From contig NZ_CP111108.1 in assembly GCF_026314295.1 (NCBI RefSeq), forward strand, positions 930,001 through 994,000: DNA of 64,000 nucleotides, in the 5' to 3' direction. The DNA is from Caproicibacterium sp. BJN0003. GTDB taxonomy: Bacteria; Bacillota; Clostridia; Oscillospirales; Acutalibacteraceae. The notes beneath the pieces were generated by a model. That model did not search any database. It was given only the letters and a program-made list of their open reading frames with translations, and was not told the origin of the DNA. The translations under genes and the position numbers were made by a program. Each line of letters opens with the position of its first letter. The first letter of the stretch is position 1. Below are positions 46,586 to 54,117 of this stretch, piece after piece.

Positions 46586-47161
46586 ATGAAAATGGGAAAA
46601 CGTCAGGTGATTCTGGCAGCTTTAGTCGTAGCGTTAGGCGCGGCGGTTTATCTTAACTGGCAGTTTGCAGGGGGCAATACGGTGCAGATGGCCGGAACAA
46701 CGGCTTCAGAAAAAGAATTGGGTCAGGCACAGCTTGTCAATGCAGATCCGAGCACTTCTTCGGTGGCTGATTCCTCTGAAGAAATAACGACTTCTTCTGC
46801 AGCTTCCGGCAGCGACAGTTTTACGCAGGCACGGCTTACCCGTCAGAAGGCAAGAGATCAGGCGGTAGAGCTTTTGGAAAAAGTCACATCGGATGTTTCT
46901 TCCAGTGACGATGCCAAAAAAGAAGCCGTAACGCAGGCGGCACAAATTGCACAAAATATTCAGCAGGAAAATAATGCTGAAAATTTAATTAAAGCAAAAG
47001 GGTTTAATGATTGCGTCGTATATTTGCAAAATGGCACCTGCAATGTGGTTGTCAGCAAAGGCGATAAGGAAATGTCCGAAGCTGTTATGCTGATCAAAGA
47101 TATTGTTGTTGGTCAGACCGGCGTTACTTACGATAAAATTAAAATTATCGAGAGCAAATAA
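46586..47161 (+). CDS. spoIIIAH: Stage III sporulation protein AH
   Basis: The mother-cell partner that binds forespore SpoIIQ across the septum. One membrane helix (residues 8-25, VILAALVVALGAAVYLNWQFAGG) and then a linker rich in Ser/Thr/Ala. The ring-forming domain starts near residue 75 (FTQARLTRQKARDQAVELLEKV) and ends with FNDCVVYLQNGTCNVVV, typical of SpoIIIAH. ATG 46586 follows AAGGAGG. Last gene of the operon; a terminator follows. Confidence 0.93.
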   Translation: MKMGKRQVILAALVVALGAAVYLNWQFAGGNTVQMAGTTASEKELGQAQLVNADPSTSSVADSSEEITTSSAASGSDSFTQARLTRQKARDQAVELLEKVTSDVSSSDDAKKEAVTQAAQIAQNIQQENNAENLIKAKGFNDCVVYLQNGTCNVVVSKGDKEMSEAVMLIKDIVVGQTGVTYDKIKIIESK

Positions 47162-47234
47162 TAGTTGTTCTGGAGAATTTTCGTGGTATAATAAAGCCGT
47201 GGATGTTTGAAAATCGAATGTTATTTTGTCATCA

Positions 47235-47267
47235 AAACCCTCCACATATTGGAGGGTTTATTTTTTT
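47235..47267 (+). terminator. Terminator after spoIIIAH
   Basis: AAACCCTCC (47235-47243) pairs with GGAGGGTTT (47251-47259); a T-run follows. nusB begins 20 bases downstream, so its promoter is probably before the hairpin, near 47170-47195, or transcription reads through. Confidence 0.85.
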
Positions 47268-47286
47268 AAAAAAATCAGGAGGCTTT

Positions 47287-47691
47287 ATGAAACGACGCGA
47301 AGCGAGAGAACAGGCATTTATTCTGGTGTTTCAGCAAAATATCAATCATGACAGTATTGATGAGATTATCACAGATGCGGAAGAGTCAGAAGAATTTCGG
47401 GTGGATCCTTTTGCAGAGAGAGAATCAAAAGGGGTCGAATTACATCTTAATGAGATTGATGAGATCATTTCGCGCTATACGAAGAGCTGGAAGATGAATC
47501 GCCTTTCTAAAGTGTGCATTTCCCTTTTGCGGCTTTGTATTTATGAGATGAAATGGGAAGAAGAAATTCCGGTGAGCGTTTCGATCAACGAAGCGGTGGA
47601 CCTTGCGAAAAAATATGGCGGTGCAGAAGATCCCAAATTTTTAAATGGGGTTTTGGGAAGCGCTGCAAAGGAATTGGAACAGCATGATTGA
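47287..47691 (+). CDS. nusB: Transcription antitermination protein NusB
   Basis: An all-helical RNA-binding factor that with NusE (S10) acts in rRNA antitermination. KRREAREQAFILVFQQN at the start, and SLLRLCIYEMKWEEEIPVSVSINEAVDLAKKYGGAEDPKFLNGVLGSAAKEL, are family hallmarks. The frame opens earlier, inside the terminator, but ATG 47287 behind CAGGAGG is right; 134 residues. First gene of nusB-M22-xseA-xseB-ispA, and its end overlaps the next gene by 8 bases. Confidence 0.95.
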   Translation: MKRREAREQAFILVFQQNINHDSIDEIITDAEESEEFRVDPFAERESKGVELHLNEIDEIISRYTKSWKMNRLSKVCISLLRLCIYEMKWEEEIPVSVSINEAVDLAKKYGGAEDPKFLNGVLGSAAKELEQHD

Positions 47692-48613
47692 GTGTTTGGG
47701 AATTGATACCAGTAATTATACGACCTCTGCGGCGCTTTGGAATCCGGTAGATGGAGTAAGACAGCAGAAAAAGCTTCTCCCCGTAAAACCGGGAACACTT
47801 GGTTTGCGTCAAAGTGATGCGGTTTTCCATCATACGCAGCAGCTGCCGGAAATCTTGGAAAAGCTAATGTCTACTCCTCATGGAGAAATTGGTGCTGTTG
47901 GCGTTTCTTCCCGGCCGAGAGCGGTAGATGGCAGCTATATGCCTTGCTTTACCGTAGGGGAAGGAATTGGCAGAATGCTATCGGTGGTACTCAATGTTCC
48001 GCTTTTTAAATGGTCTCATCAGCAGGGGCATATTGCTGCGGCTCTCTATTCTTCCGGGCGTCTTGATCTGATCGGAAAAGAATTTTATGCCTTTCATGTA
48101 TCGGGTGGAACAACAGAAGCACTCCATGTGCTTCCAGATCCGGAAATTCCCATGGAACTTGCGGCACATTCGTTGGATCTAAAAGCTGGACAAGCAATCG
48201 ATCGCGTAGGCGGCCTTTTGGGACTTCCATTTCCGGCAGGACCGCAGCTCGAAAAGCTTGCGCAGCAGTCAAAAAAAGCCTTTAAAGTCCATGTGCCGAT
48301 GAAAGGCTGCGACTGTTCGCTTTCCGGAGTCGAAAATCAGTATCAGAAAATGCTGCGGGAAGGCGTGGAAAAAGAAGATATCGCAAAATATTGCTTGTCC
48401 TTTATTTTGGAAGCACTGTGCAATATGACAGAAGCACTGCTCAAAGAGCGACCTGGGCTCCCTCTGGTATTTGCGGGAGGTGTGATGTCCAACGCTTTTC
48501 TAAAAGAGGGTATCTCTAAAAAGTATCAGGCTTTTTTTGCAGAACCGGTCTTTTCTGCGGATAATGCAGCGGGAATTGCAGTATTGACTGCCCTGCGGGA
48601 GGGAATGCTATGA
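47684..48613 (+). CDS. TsaD/Kae1-like (M22 family) protein, paralogue of unknown role
   Basis: An ASKHA-fold protein related to TsaD, which makes the t6A modification of tRNA. It has GIDTSNYTTSAALW, HQQGHIAAALYSSG (the HxxxH metal pair), FHVSGGTTEAL, AGQAIDRVGGLLGLPFPAGPQLEKLA, and LPLVFAGGVMSNAFLKEG; these are recognisable but differ from standard TsaD motifs. Length of 309 is shorter than TsaD (about 340). I think it is a clostridial paralogue rather than the main TsaD. ATG 47684 overlaps nusB by 8 bases, and it overlaps xseA by 4. Confidence 0.8.
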   Translation: MIECLGIDTSNYTTSAALWNPVDGVRQQKKLLPVKPGTLGLRQSDAVFHHTQQLPEILEKLMSTPHGEIGAVGVSSRPRAVDGSYMPCFTVGEGIGRMLSVVLNVPLFKWSHQQGHIAAALYSSGRLDLIGKEFYAFHVSGGTTEALHVLPDPEIPMELAAHSLDLKAGQAIDRVGGLLGLPFPAGPQLEKLAQQSKKAFKVHVPMKGCDCSLSGVENQYQKMLREGVEKEDIAKYCLSFILEALCNMTEALLKERPGLPLVFAGGVMSNAFLKEGISKKYQAFFAEPVFSADNAAGIAVLTALREGML

Positions 48614-49755
48614 GTGCACATACCAATGTTTTGACAGTTACTCAGCTCAACACTTATGTCAAATCCATTTTGGAAGGCGACCGCAATCTGCAGGTCGTTT
48701 ACGTGCAGGGCGAAATCTCTAATTTTACCGATCATTATCGTTCCGGTCATCTTTACTTTTCTCTCAAAGATTCAGGTGGTGTAATTAAGGCGGTGATGTT
48801 TGCAGGGAATGCCCGCAGGCTTCGCTTTAAGCCGGAAGACGGAATGAAGGTACTGGCCTGCGGAAGAGTTTCTCTTTATGAAGTGACCGGTCAGTATCAA
48901 TTTTATGTGAATGAATTGCAGCCCGTAGGAGCCGGTGCTTTGGCAATCGCTTTTGAACAGCTGAAAAGCCGATTGGAGAAAGAAGGGCTTTTTGCAGAAG
49001 AACGCAAAAAAGCACTTCCAAGATGTCCGGAAAGAATTGGTGTTGTTACTTCTCCCACCGGAGCGGCAGTCCGTGATATTTTAAATATTCTTTCCCGCAG
49101 ATGGCCTTTAAGCGAAGTGGTTCTTTGCCCTGTATTGGTGCAGGGGGAAGAGGCGGCACCGCAGATTGCAGAGGCGATTGCGCGTTTTAACCGCGAAAAA
49201 GCCGCCGATGTTTTGATTGTCGGAAGAGGCGGCGGCAGTATCGAAGATCTCTGGGCTTTTAACGAAGAGTGCGTGGCGCGAGCGGTGGCAGAATCAAAAA
49301 TTCCAGTTATTTCGGCGGTTGGCCATGAAACGGATTTTACGATTTGCGATTTTGTAGCGGATTTGCGTGCACCAACTCCCAGTGCCGCTGCGGAACTGGC
49401 GGTGCCGGATCGCGGAGAAGTGCTGAGAAATCTTTTGCATACAGATGAGATCCTCAGAAATTCTTTGCAGAATCGTATGAATCTTGAACGGCAGAAGTTA
49501 GACCGGGTAACAATGGCATTGGGAGAATCACTCAATCAGCCTTTGGAAAAAAATCGTCAAAAGCTTTCAAGGCTGATGGCACAGCTCGATGCACTAAGTC
49601 CTTTAAAGGTGCTTAGCCGCGGATATGCGGTCGTCAAGAAAGAAGATGGTGCCGTTTTGGAGAATGCTTCAGAGGCGGTACCGGACGAAATCCTTCATCT
49701 CAGACTGAAAAACGGGGCACTTAAGTGCCGCGTTTTGGAACAGGAGCAAGTATGA
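48610..49755 (+). CDS. xseA: Exodeoxyribonuclease VII large subunit
   Basis: Catalytic subunit of the single-strand exonuclease. The N-terminal OB fold (VQGEISNFTDHYRSGHLYFSLKD) is followed by the catalytic core (ERIGVVTSPTGAAVRDILNILSRRWP, LIVGRGGGSIEDLWAFNEECVARAVAESKIPVISAVGHETDFTICDFVADLRAPTPSAAAELA). The coiled-coil region is short, giving 381 residues against the usual 400-450. ATG 48610 overlaps the M22 gene stop (ATGA), and xseB overlaps its end. Confidence 0.96.
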   Translation: MSAHTNVLTVTQLNTYVKSILEGDRNLQVVYVQGEISNFTDHYRSGHLYFSLKDSGGVIKAVMFAGNARRLRFKPEDGMKVLACGRVSLYEVTGQYQFYVNELQPVGAGALAIAFEQLKSRLEKEGLFAEERKKALPRCPERIGVVTSPTGAAVRDILNILSRRWPLSEVVLCPVLVQGEEAAPQIAEAIARFNREKAADVLIVGRGGGSIEDLWAFNEECVARAVAESKIPVISAVGHETDFTICDFVADLRAPTPSAAAELAVPDRGEVLRNLLHTDEILRNSLQNRMNLERQKLDRVTMALGESLNQPLEKNRQKLSRLMAQLDALSPLKVLSRGYAVVKKEDGAVLENASEAVPDEILHLRLKNGALKCRVLEQEQV

Positions 49756-49958
49756 AATCAAAAATGACGTTTGAATTGGCAGTTTCCCGGTTGGAAGAAA
49801 TCGTAACTTCTTTGCAGGATTCTACAGTTTCTCTGGAAGAATCATTGAAGCTTTACGAAGAAGGAGCTAAACTCAGCAAATATTGTTATGAAACGCTGGA
49901 AAAAGCAGAACAGAAGGTTCGTACTTTGACCGGGGAGGAAACAACTAATGAAGCTTGA
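49752..49958 (+). CDS. xseB: Exodeoxyribonuclease VII small subunit
   Basis: Small helical hairpin that binds the large subunit. The 68 residues include FELAVSRLEEIVTSLQDSTVSLEESLKLYEEGAKLSKYCYETLEKAEQKV, the full family signature. ATG 49752 overlaps the xseA stop (ATGA) and lies behind AGGAG. The end overlaps the prenyl synthase gene by 11 bases. Confidence 0.95.
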   Translation: MKSKMTFELAVSRLEEIVTSLQDSTVSLEESLKLYEEGAKLSKYCYETLEKAEQKVRTLTGEETTNEA

Positions 49959-50844
49959 GTTTGATTTAAAATTAAAGAAGCTCTGTAAATTAATCGATCA
50001 AGCGCTGGAGGTTTACGTTCCGGAAGAGACGGGATTGATTGCAAATTTGACGGAATCCATGCGGTATAGCCTTTTGGCAGGTGGAAAACGTCTTCGTCCG
50101 ATTCTGGTGCTGGAGTTTTGCGGAATCTGCAAAGGGGAGCCTGAAAAGGCGCTGCCGTTTGCCTGTGCGCTGGAGATGGTGCATACCTATTCTTTGATTC
50201 ATGATGATCTTCCCTGTATGGATGATGATGATTTACGCCGTGGCAGAGCCTCCAATCATAAAGTGTATGGGGAAGATATTGCGCTTCTTTCCGGAGATGC
50301 CCTGCTCACAAAGGCATTTGAAGTGATGCTGGCACCGGATTCTGTTGCTTTGGCGGGTGCGTCCCATGCAGCGGAGGCCGCAGGCATTTTAGCTAGGGCT
50401 GCAGGTGATCATGGAATGGTTGGCGGTCAGGTGATCGATCTTGAGAGCGAAGGGCATGAAATCGATCTTAAGACTCTTCAGATTATGGATGCCAATAAGA
50501 CCGGTGCATTGATTCGTGCGGCGGCAGGGATGGGATGTGCACTTGCCGGAGCCTCAGAAGAAATGCGGAAAGCTGCCGATGATTATACGAAGGCGATCGG
50601 CCTTGCATTTCAGATCCAGGATGATATTCTGGATGTGGAAGGCGATACAAAATCCCTCGGAAAACCTGTGGGAAGCGATGCTGAGAATGAAAAAAGCACT
50701 TATGTTTCGATTCTGGGCATTTCGAAAGCACAGCAGATGGTAAAAGATCTTACAGAAAAAGCGGTTTCTGCATTGGAACCATTTGGAGAGCGTGCGGAGT
50801 TTTTGAAAGCACTTGCTGAGAATCTTTCAGAGAGAAAGCATTAA
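49948..50844 (+). CDS. ispA: Polyprenyl synthase (farnesyl diphosphate synthase type)
   Basis: Condenses IPP with allylic diphosphates to make FPP (or GGPP). The first aspartate-rich motif is HDDLPCMDDDDLRRGR and the second QIQDDILDVEGD; MVGGQVIDLESEG and the KTG are also present. 298 residues. ATG 49948 overlaps xseB and GGGGAGG lies upstream. The usual neighbour dxs is not next; the window ends this unit at a promoter for rplU. Product chain length cannot be fixed from sequence alone. Confidence 0.93.
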   Translation: MKLEFDLKLKKLCKLIDQALEVYVPEETGLIANLTESMRYSLLAGGKRLRPILVLEFCGICKGEPEKALPFACALEMVHTYSLIHDDLPCMDDDDLRRGRASNHKVYGEDIALLSGDALLTKAFEVMLAPDSVALAGASHAAEAAGILARAAGDHGMVGGQVIDLESEGHEIDLKTLQIMDANKTGALIRAAAGMGCALAGASEEMRKAADDYTKAIGLAFQIQDDILDVEGDTKSLGKPVGSDAENEKSTYVSILGISKAQQMVKDLTEKAVSALEPFGERAEFLKALAENLSERKH

Positions 50845-50866
50845 ATTAAGCATTTTTAAGAAACCA

Positions 50867-50895
50867 TTGACAAAAAAATGCTGTTATGATATTAT
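50867..50895 (+). promoter_or_regulatory. Strong sigma-A promoter of rplU-prp-rpmA
   Basis: TTGACA (50867-50872), 17-base spacer, TATTAT (50890-50895) with an extended -10 TGA. Confidence 0.8.
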
Positions 50896-50900
50896 TGTTA

Positions 50901-50980
50901 GGCCGCTTATTGCGGGCTATTGAAGAAGCAGAAATGCTCACCCGTCGTAGCGAGTCTATAAAAAGGCAGGATTTATCACT
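50901..50980 (+). ncRNA. Possible ribosomal protein L21 leader
   Basis: The roughly 80-base leader between the promoter and rplU starts with a hairpin (CCGC-TTATT-GCGG, 50903-50915) and has a second part that could pair GCTCACCCG and CGAGTC. Firmicutes often carry an autoregulatory L21 leader at this place; assignment is by position and structure, and a covariance-model search would settle it. Confidence 0.5.
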
Positions 50981-51289
50981 ATGTTTGCAATCATCGAAAC
51001 CGGCGGCAAGCAGTATAAAGTACAGAATGATGATGTCATTTTTGTCGAGAAGCTTGCAGCAGAGGATAACACCACGGTCGACTTTAAGGTTCTGGCAGTC
51101 GAAACAGACGACGGCTTGAAGGTCGGCACTCCTTATGTGGAGGGTTCTTCCGTTCAGGGCAAAGTCCTTAAGAGCGGAAAAGGCAAGAAAATCAATATCT
51201 GGACCTATAAGGCTAAGAAGCATGAATCCCGTAGAATGGGTCATCGTCAGCCTTATACAAAAGTGCAGATCGAAGCCATTAATGCGTAA
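50981..51289 (+). CDS. rplU: 50S ribosomal protein L21
   Basis: Large-subunit ribosomal protein binding 23S r[28 protein letters not shown] and [31 protein letters not shown] are characteristic. 102 residues, normal. Its stop overlaps the prp start by one base. Preceded by its own promoter and leader. Confidence 0.99.
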   Translation: MFAIIETGGKQYKVQNDDVIFVEKLAAEDNTTVDFKVLAVETDDGLKVGTPYVEGSSVQGKVLKSGKGKKINIWTYKAKKHESRRMGHRQPYTKVQIEAINA

Positions 51290-51615
51290 TGGTTGTCTGT
51301 GACTTCCTAAAAGATCCCAAGGGCGAATTGCTGGGATTCTTAATGGAAGGACATGCCGGTAGCGGCAGAGAAGATAAGGGCGAAGAAATTGTCTGTGCGG
51401 CAGTTTCCTCTGCAGCATATCTTGTTGTTAATACCATTACGGATGTTCTTCATGCAGAGGCAGTCGTCGATACGGCGGATGGCAGATGTTCCTTAAAGCT
51501 TCCGTCGGGGCGTGCTTATTCCAGTCAGCCAATTTTAGAGGGCTTTAAGCTCCATATGTTGGGGTTGGAGGAACAGTATCCGAAAAGAATTAAAGTCAGA
51601 TATCAAGAGGTGTGA
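51289..51615 (+). CDS. prp: Ribosomal-processing cysteine protease Prp
   Basis: Cleaves the N-terminal extension of L27 in Firmicutes that make it with a leader. The catalytic His and Cys appear in MEGHAGSGREDKGEEIVCAAVSSAAYLVVNTI, the conserved site of the family. 108 residues. It lies between rplU and rpmA as usual, and the L27 next door carries the cleavage motif. Confidence 0.95.
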   Translation: MVVCDFLKDPKGELLGFLMEGHAGSGREDKGEEIVCAAVSSAAYLVVNTITDVLHAEAVVDTADGRCSLKLPSGRAYSSQPILEGFKLHMLGLEEQYPKRIKVRYQEV

Positions 51616-51621
51616 TAAATT

Positions 51622-51906
51622 ATGTTAAAGATTAACATTCAATTGTTTGCTCATAAAAAAGGTATGGGCTCCACAAAGAACGGCCGTGATTCCGAGTCTA
51701 AGCGCCTCGGTGTCAAGCGTGCGGATGGTCAGTATGTCCTGGCCGGAAACATTTTGGTAAAGCAGCGCGGCACTCATATTCATCCCGGTGAGAATGTGGG
51801 CATCGGTTCAGATGATACGCTTTATGCAAAGATCAGCGGCAACGTAAAGTTTGAGCATTATGGCGCAGACCGCAAAAAGGTCAGCGTATATGCTGCAGAG
51901 CAATAA
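51622..51906 (+). CDS. rpmA: 50S ribosomal protein L27 with Prp-cleaved extension
   Basis: [30 protein letters not shown]: the first nine residues form the extension that Prp removes, between F and A of IQLF-AHKKG. The remaining sequence ([26 protein letters not shown]) is standard L27. 94 residues. Last gene of the rplU unit, with a terminator. Confidence 0.98.
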   Translation: MLKINIQLFAHKKGMGSTKNGRDSESKRLGVKRADGQYVLAGNILVKQRGTHIHPGENVGIGSDDTLYAKISGNVKFEHYGADRKKVSVYAAEQ

Positions 51907-51926
51907 GCTTTATTGAGTGAAATGAT

Positions 51927-51960
51927 AAAAATCCCAGGCCGGAATTGCCTGGGATTTTTT
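51927..51960 (+). terminator. Terminator of the rplU-rpmA unit
   Basis: AAAAATCCCAGGC pairs with GCCTGGGATTTTT; a T-run completes it. obgE starts 52 bases further. Confidence 0.88.
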
Positions 51961-52011
51961 CACTTTTTTGAGGAATTATCATTGTAAAAGGATTTTTCCA
52001 GGAGGATTCTT

Positions 52012-53283
52012 ATGTTTATAGACAATGCCAAAATTCATTTAAAAGCGGGAGACGGCGGTAATGGAGCCGTAACTTTTCGTCGGGAAAAGTATGTGGCAGC
52101 GGGTGGCCCGGATGGAGGAGACGGCGGCAAGGGAGGAAATATTGCTTTCTTGGCAGACGACAATCTTTCCACACTGGCTGATTTTCGTTACAAACGCAAA
52201 TATGTGGCCCAAAATGGAGAAAACGGGCGTGCAAAGCGTTGCTTTGGAAAAAGCGGTGAAGATCTGGTGATCCGAGTTCCCCGCGGAACCCTGATCAAAG
52301 ATGTAGGAAGTGGACGTATTTTAGCGGATATTTCAGATGTAGAGGCCCAGGTCGTACTTCACGGCGGACGCGGAGGATGGGGAAATACCCATTTTGCAAC
52401 ACCGACAAGACAGGTCCCACGCTTTGCAAAACCGGGAACGCCCGGCGAAGAGATGGATGTTCAGCTGGAGCTTAAACTTCTTGCAGATGTGGGATTAGTC
52501 GGCTATCCAAATGTCGGAAAAAGTACACTTGTCAGTGTTGTCAGTGAGGCAAAGCCGAATATTGCAAACTATCACTTTACAACTCTTACTCCAGTCTTGG
52601 GGGTTGTCCGTATAGGAGAAGGACGTTCCTTTGTCATGGCGGATATTCCTGGCCTGATTGAAGGCGCTTGGAAGGGCGCCGGACTTGGACATCAGTTTTT
52701 GCGTCATGTAGAGCGTTGCCGTATGCTTGTTCATGTGGTGGACGTTTCCGGCAGTGAGGGAAGAGATCCAAAGCAGGATTTTGACACGATCAATCAGGAA
52801 CTTGAAAAATTTGATCCAGAGCTTGCAAAACGGCCAATGATTGTGGCAGGCAATAAATGTGATATGGCGAGCGATGAACAAATCGCAGACTTTAAAGCTT
52901 TTGTAGAGCAAAAAGGATATTCATTTTTCCCGATCATGGCGGCAATTCGATATGGAGTAGATCCACTGCTCAATAAGATCAGCGAAATGCTGTCGAAACT
53001 TCCGCCCATTCGGCGATATGAGCCACAGCCGGCGCCGATTATCCCACCAGAAGAATTGGGACAGGGAGAAGTTCAGATTAAGAAAGAAGACAATATTTTC
53101 TTTGTAGAAGGAAAATGGCTGTTGCAGGTGATCCGTTCTGTCAATTTCGATGATTATGAATCTGTTCAGTATTTTCAGCGTGTGCTGATTGAAACTGGTG
53201 TGATCGATAAGCTGAGGGAAGCTGGAATCCAAGAAGGGGATACAGTCAGTATCTATGATATTCAATTTGACTTTATTGAATGA
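52012..53283 (+). CDS. obgE: GTPase ObgE/CgtA
   Basis: A conserved GTPase for ribosome assembly, stress and, in Bacillus, sporulation initiation. The N-terminal glycine-rich Obg fold (DGGNGAVTFRREKYVAAGGPDGGDGGKGG) is followed by the G domain with GYPNVGKST (G1), DIPGLIEGAWKGAGLG (G3) and NKCD (G4, in GNKCDMA), then a C-terminal OCT domain (ILIPPEELGQGEVQIKKEDNIFFVEGKW region). The 423-residue length is standard for Obg with OCT. ATG 52012 behind CAGGAGG. mrnC follows 27 bases after. Confidence 0.97.
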   Translation: MFIDNAKIHLKAGDGGNGAVTFRREKYVAAGGPDGGDGGKGGNIAFLADDNLSTLADFRYKRKYVAQNGENGRAKRCFGKSGEDLVIRVPRGTLIKDVGSGRILADISDVEAQVVLHGGRGGWGNTHFATPTRQVPRFAKPGTPGEEMDVQLELKLLADVGLVGYPNVGKSTLVSVVSEAKPNIANYHFTTLTPVLGVVRIGEGRSFVMADIPGLIEGAWKGAGLGHQFLRHVERCRMLVHVVDVSGSEGRDPKQDFDTINQELEKFDPELAKRPMIVAGNKCDMASDEQIADFKAFVEQKGYSFFPIMAAIRYGVDPLLNKISEMLSKLPPIRRYEPQPAPIIPPEELGQGEVQIKKEDNIFFVEGKWLLQVIRSVNFDDYESVQYFQRVLIETGVIDKLREAGIQEGDTVSIYDIQFDFIE

Positions 53284-53310
53284 TTGCGTAATCGGAAAGG
53301 AACAAAAGGA

Positions 53311-53736
53311 ATGGATCGTTTTCTTGCGGAAACAGATTGTGACCCCAAAAGCTATAGTCCGTTGACACTAGCATTTATCGGAGACGGTGTTTTTGAACTT
53401 TTTGTTCGAGAGCGTTTGGTGCTTCAAGGGAATTGCCCTGTAAAAGAATTGCATAAACATGCAGTTAAACAGGTACAGGCGGCAGCACAGGCAATGGTGG
53501 TTCCAAAACTAGAACCAATTTTGTCGGAAGAAGAAATATCAGTGCTAAAACGTGGGCGCAATGCCCATGTAGGGCATGTACCTAAAAATGCGTCGGTAGC
53601 AGACTATCATGCAGCAACAGCATTGGAATCCCTTTTTGGATATTTATACTTAAAAGGTGATTTAAAACGTCTGCAGGAACTTTTTCGGGAAATCTGCGAA
53701 ATTCAAATGCAGAACATTGAAAAAACAGATGTCTAA
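53311..53736 (+). CDS. mrnC: Mini-ribonuclease 3
   Basis: A minimal RNase III without an RNA-binding domain, which matures 23S rRNA in Firmicutes. LTLAFIGDGVFELFVRERLV holds the family catalytic Asp; RGRNAHVGHVPKNASVADYHAATALESLFGYLYLKGD holds the second acidic site (E). TTG 53284 opens the frame, but ATG 53311 follows AAAAGGA and gives 141 residues. It lies after obgE. Confidence 0.93.
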   Translation: MDRFLAETDCDPKSYSPLTLAFIGDGVFELFVRERLVLQGNCPVKELHKHAVKQVQAAAQAMVVPKLEPILSEEEISVLKRGRNAHVGHVPKNASVADYHAATALESLFGYLYLKGDLKRLQELFREICEIQMQNIEKTDV

Positions 53737-53751
53737 ATAAAAATAAACAAA

Positions 53752-53793
53752 AATCAGGGGGTGCTGCAGAAATTCTGCAAACGTCCCCTGATT
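53752..53793. terminator. Long hairpin, bidirectional terminator between mrnC and the repeat-protein gene
   Basis: AATCAGGGG (53752-53760) pairs with CCCCTGATT (53785-53793), with an inner TGCAGAA-A-TTCTGCA palindrome (53765-53779). On the minus strand it is followed by a T-rich run (TTTTTGTTTATTTTTA), so it is a good terminator for the minus-strand gene. Confidence 0.75.
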
Positions 53794-53827
53794 CTCTGGT
53801 TTTTAGGAATATTGGAAGAAGGGTGAA

Positions 53828-53965
53828 TTAATTCTGATAATTGCGACCAGAGCAGTCCTGAGCATTACTGTCGGACTTTTTGTTCTGATAAGACTGGCTT
53901 TTCTTGTCCTGGTAAGACTGACTTTTCTTGTCCTGAGAAGACTGACTCTTCTTGTTCTGAACAGA
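53828..53965 (-). repeat. Tandem 24-base repeats in the small protein gene
   Basis: Four imperfect 24-base units encoding KKSQSxQD/N lie within the gene (roughly 53854-53950). Each copy differs by a few bases. They encode in-frame octapeptides, so repeat number can change without breaking the frame. Confidence 0.6.
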
Positions 53966-54037
53966 GTTGTTGGTATAATTTTTGCTGTCAGTGCTGTCAG
54001 AGCAGTTCTGACTATTATTATTGCTGTAACGATCCAA
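53828..54037 (-). CDS. Small hydrophilic octapeptide-repeat protein (69 residues)
   Basis: I do not recognise a family. The protein is full of Ser, Asn, Gln, Asp and Lys. Around residues 29-60 an 8-residue unit repeats four times: KKSQSSQD, KKSQSYQD, KKSQSYQN and KKSDSNAQ (24-base DNA repeat). It contains two cysteines (residues 12 and 62). It has no membrane segment or signal. TTG 54037 follows AGGAGGTG at 7-8 bases; GTG 54046 is too close. A CATACTA box and GTATA upstream resemble sigma-G elements, so a spore function is possible. A second frame over the same DNA (53803-54042) is less likely because its GTG start is too near the ribosome site. Confidence 0.55.
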   Translation of the reverse strand: MDRYSNNNSQNCSDSTDSKNYTNNSVQNKKSQSSQDKKSQSYQDKKSQSYQNKKSDSNAQDCSGRNYQN

Positions 54038-54058
54038 ATCACTCACCTCCTTCTTGGG

Positions 54059-54087
54059 TAGTATGTGAGGATTTAAAAAAAATATAC
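54059..54087 (-). promoter_or_regulatory. Possible sigma-G-like promoter of the repeat protein
   Basis: Minus strand: GTATA (54087-54083), 17-base spacer, CATACTA (54065-54059). This matches the CATnnTA -10 of forespore sigma-G and 4 of 5 -35 positions. The start would fall almost on the ribosome-binding site, which makes the reading uncertain. Confidence 0.3.
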
Positions 54088-54117
54088 AAATATACAGAGA
54101 AAGGGAGTTGATTCTAT

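Noticed and set aside
42265-47161. Type III secretion locus
   Set aside because: The ATPase resembles secretion ATPases, but the order AA-AH and the sequences are clearly the spoIIIA operon.
53803-54042. Second minus-strand frame over the repeat gene, coding RTRKVSL-type repeats
   Set aside because: Its GTG start is only about 3 bases from the ribosome site. The KKSQSYQD frame has better spacing and a coherent hydrophilic composition. Not fully excluded.
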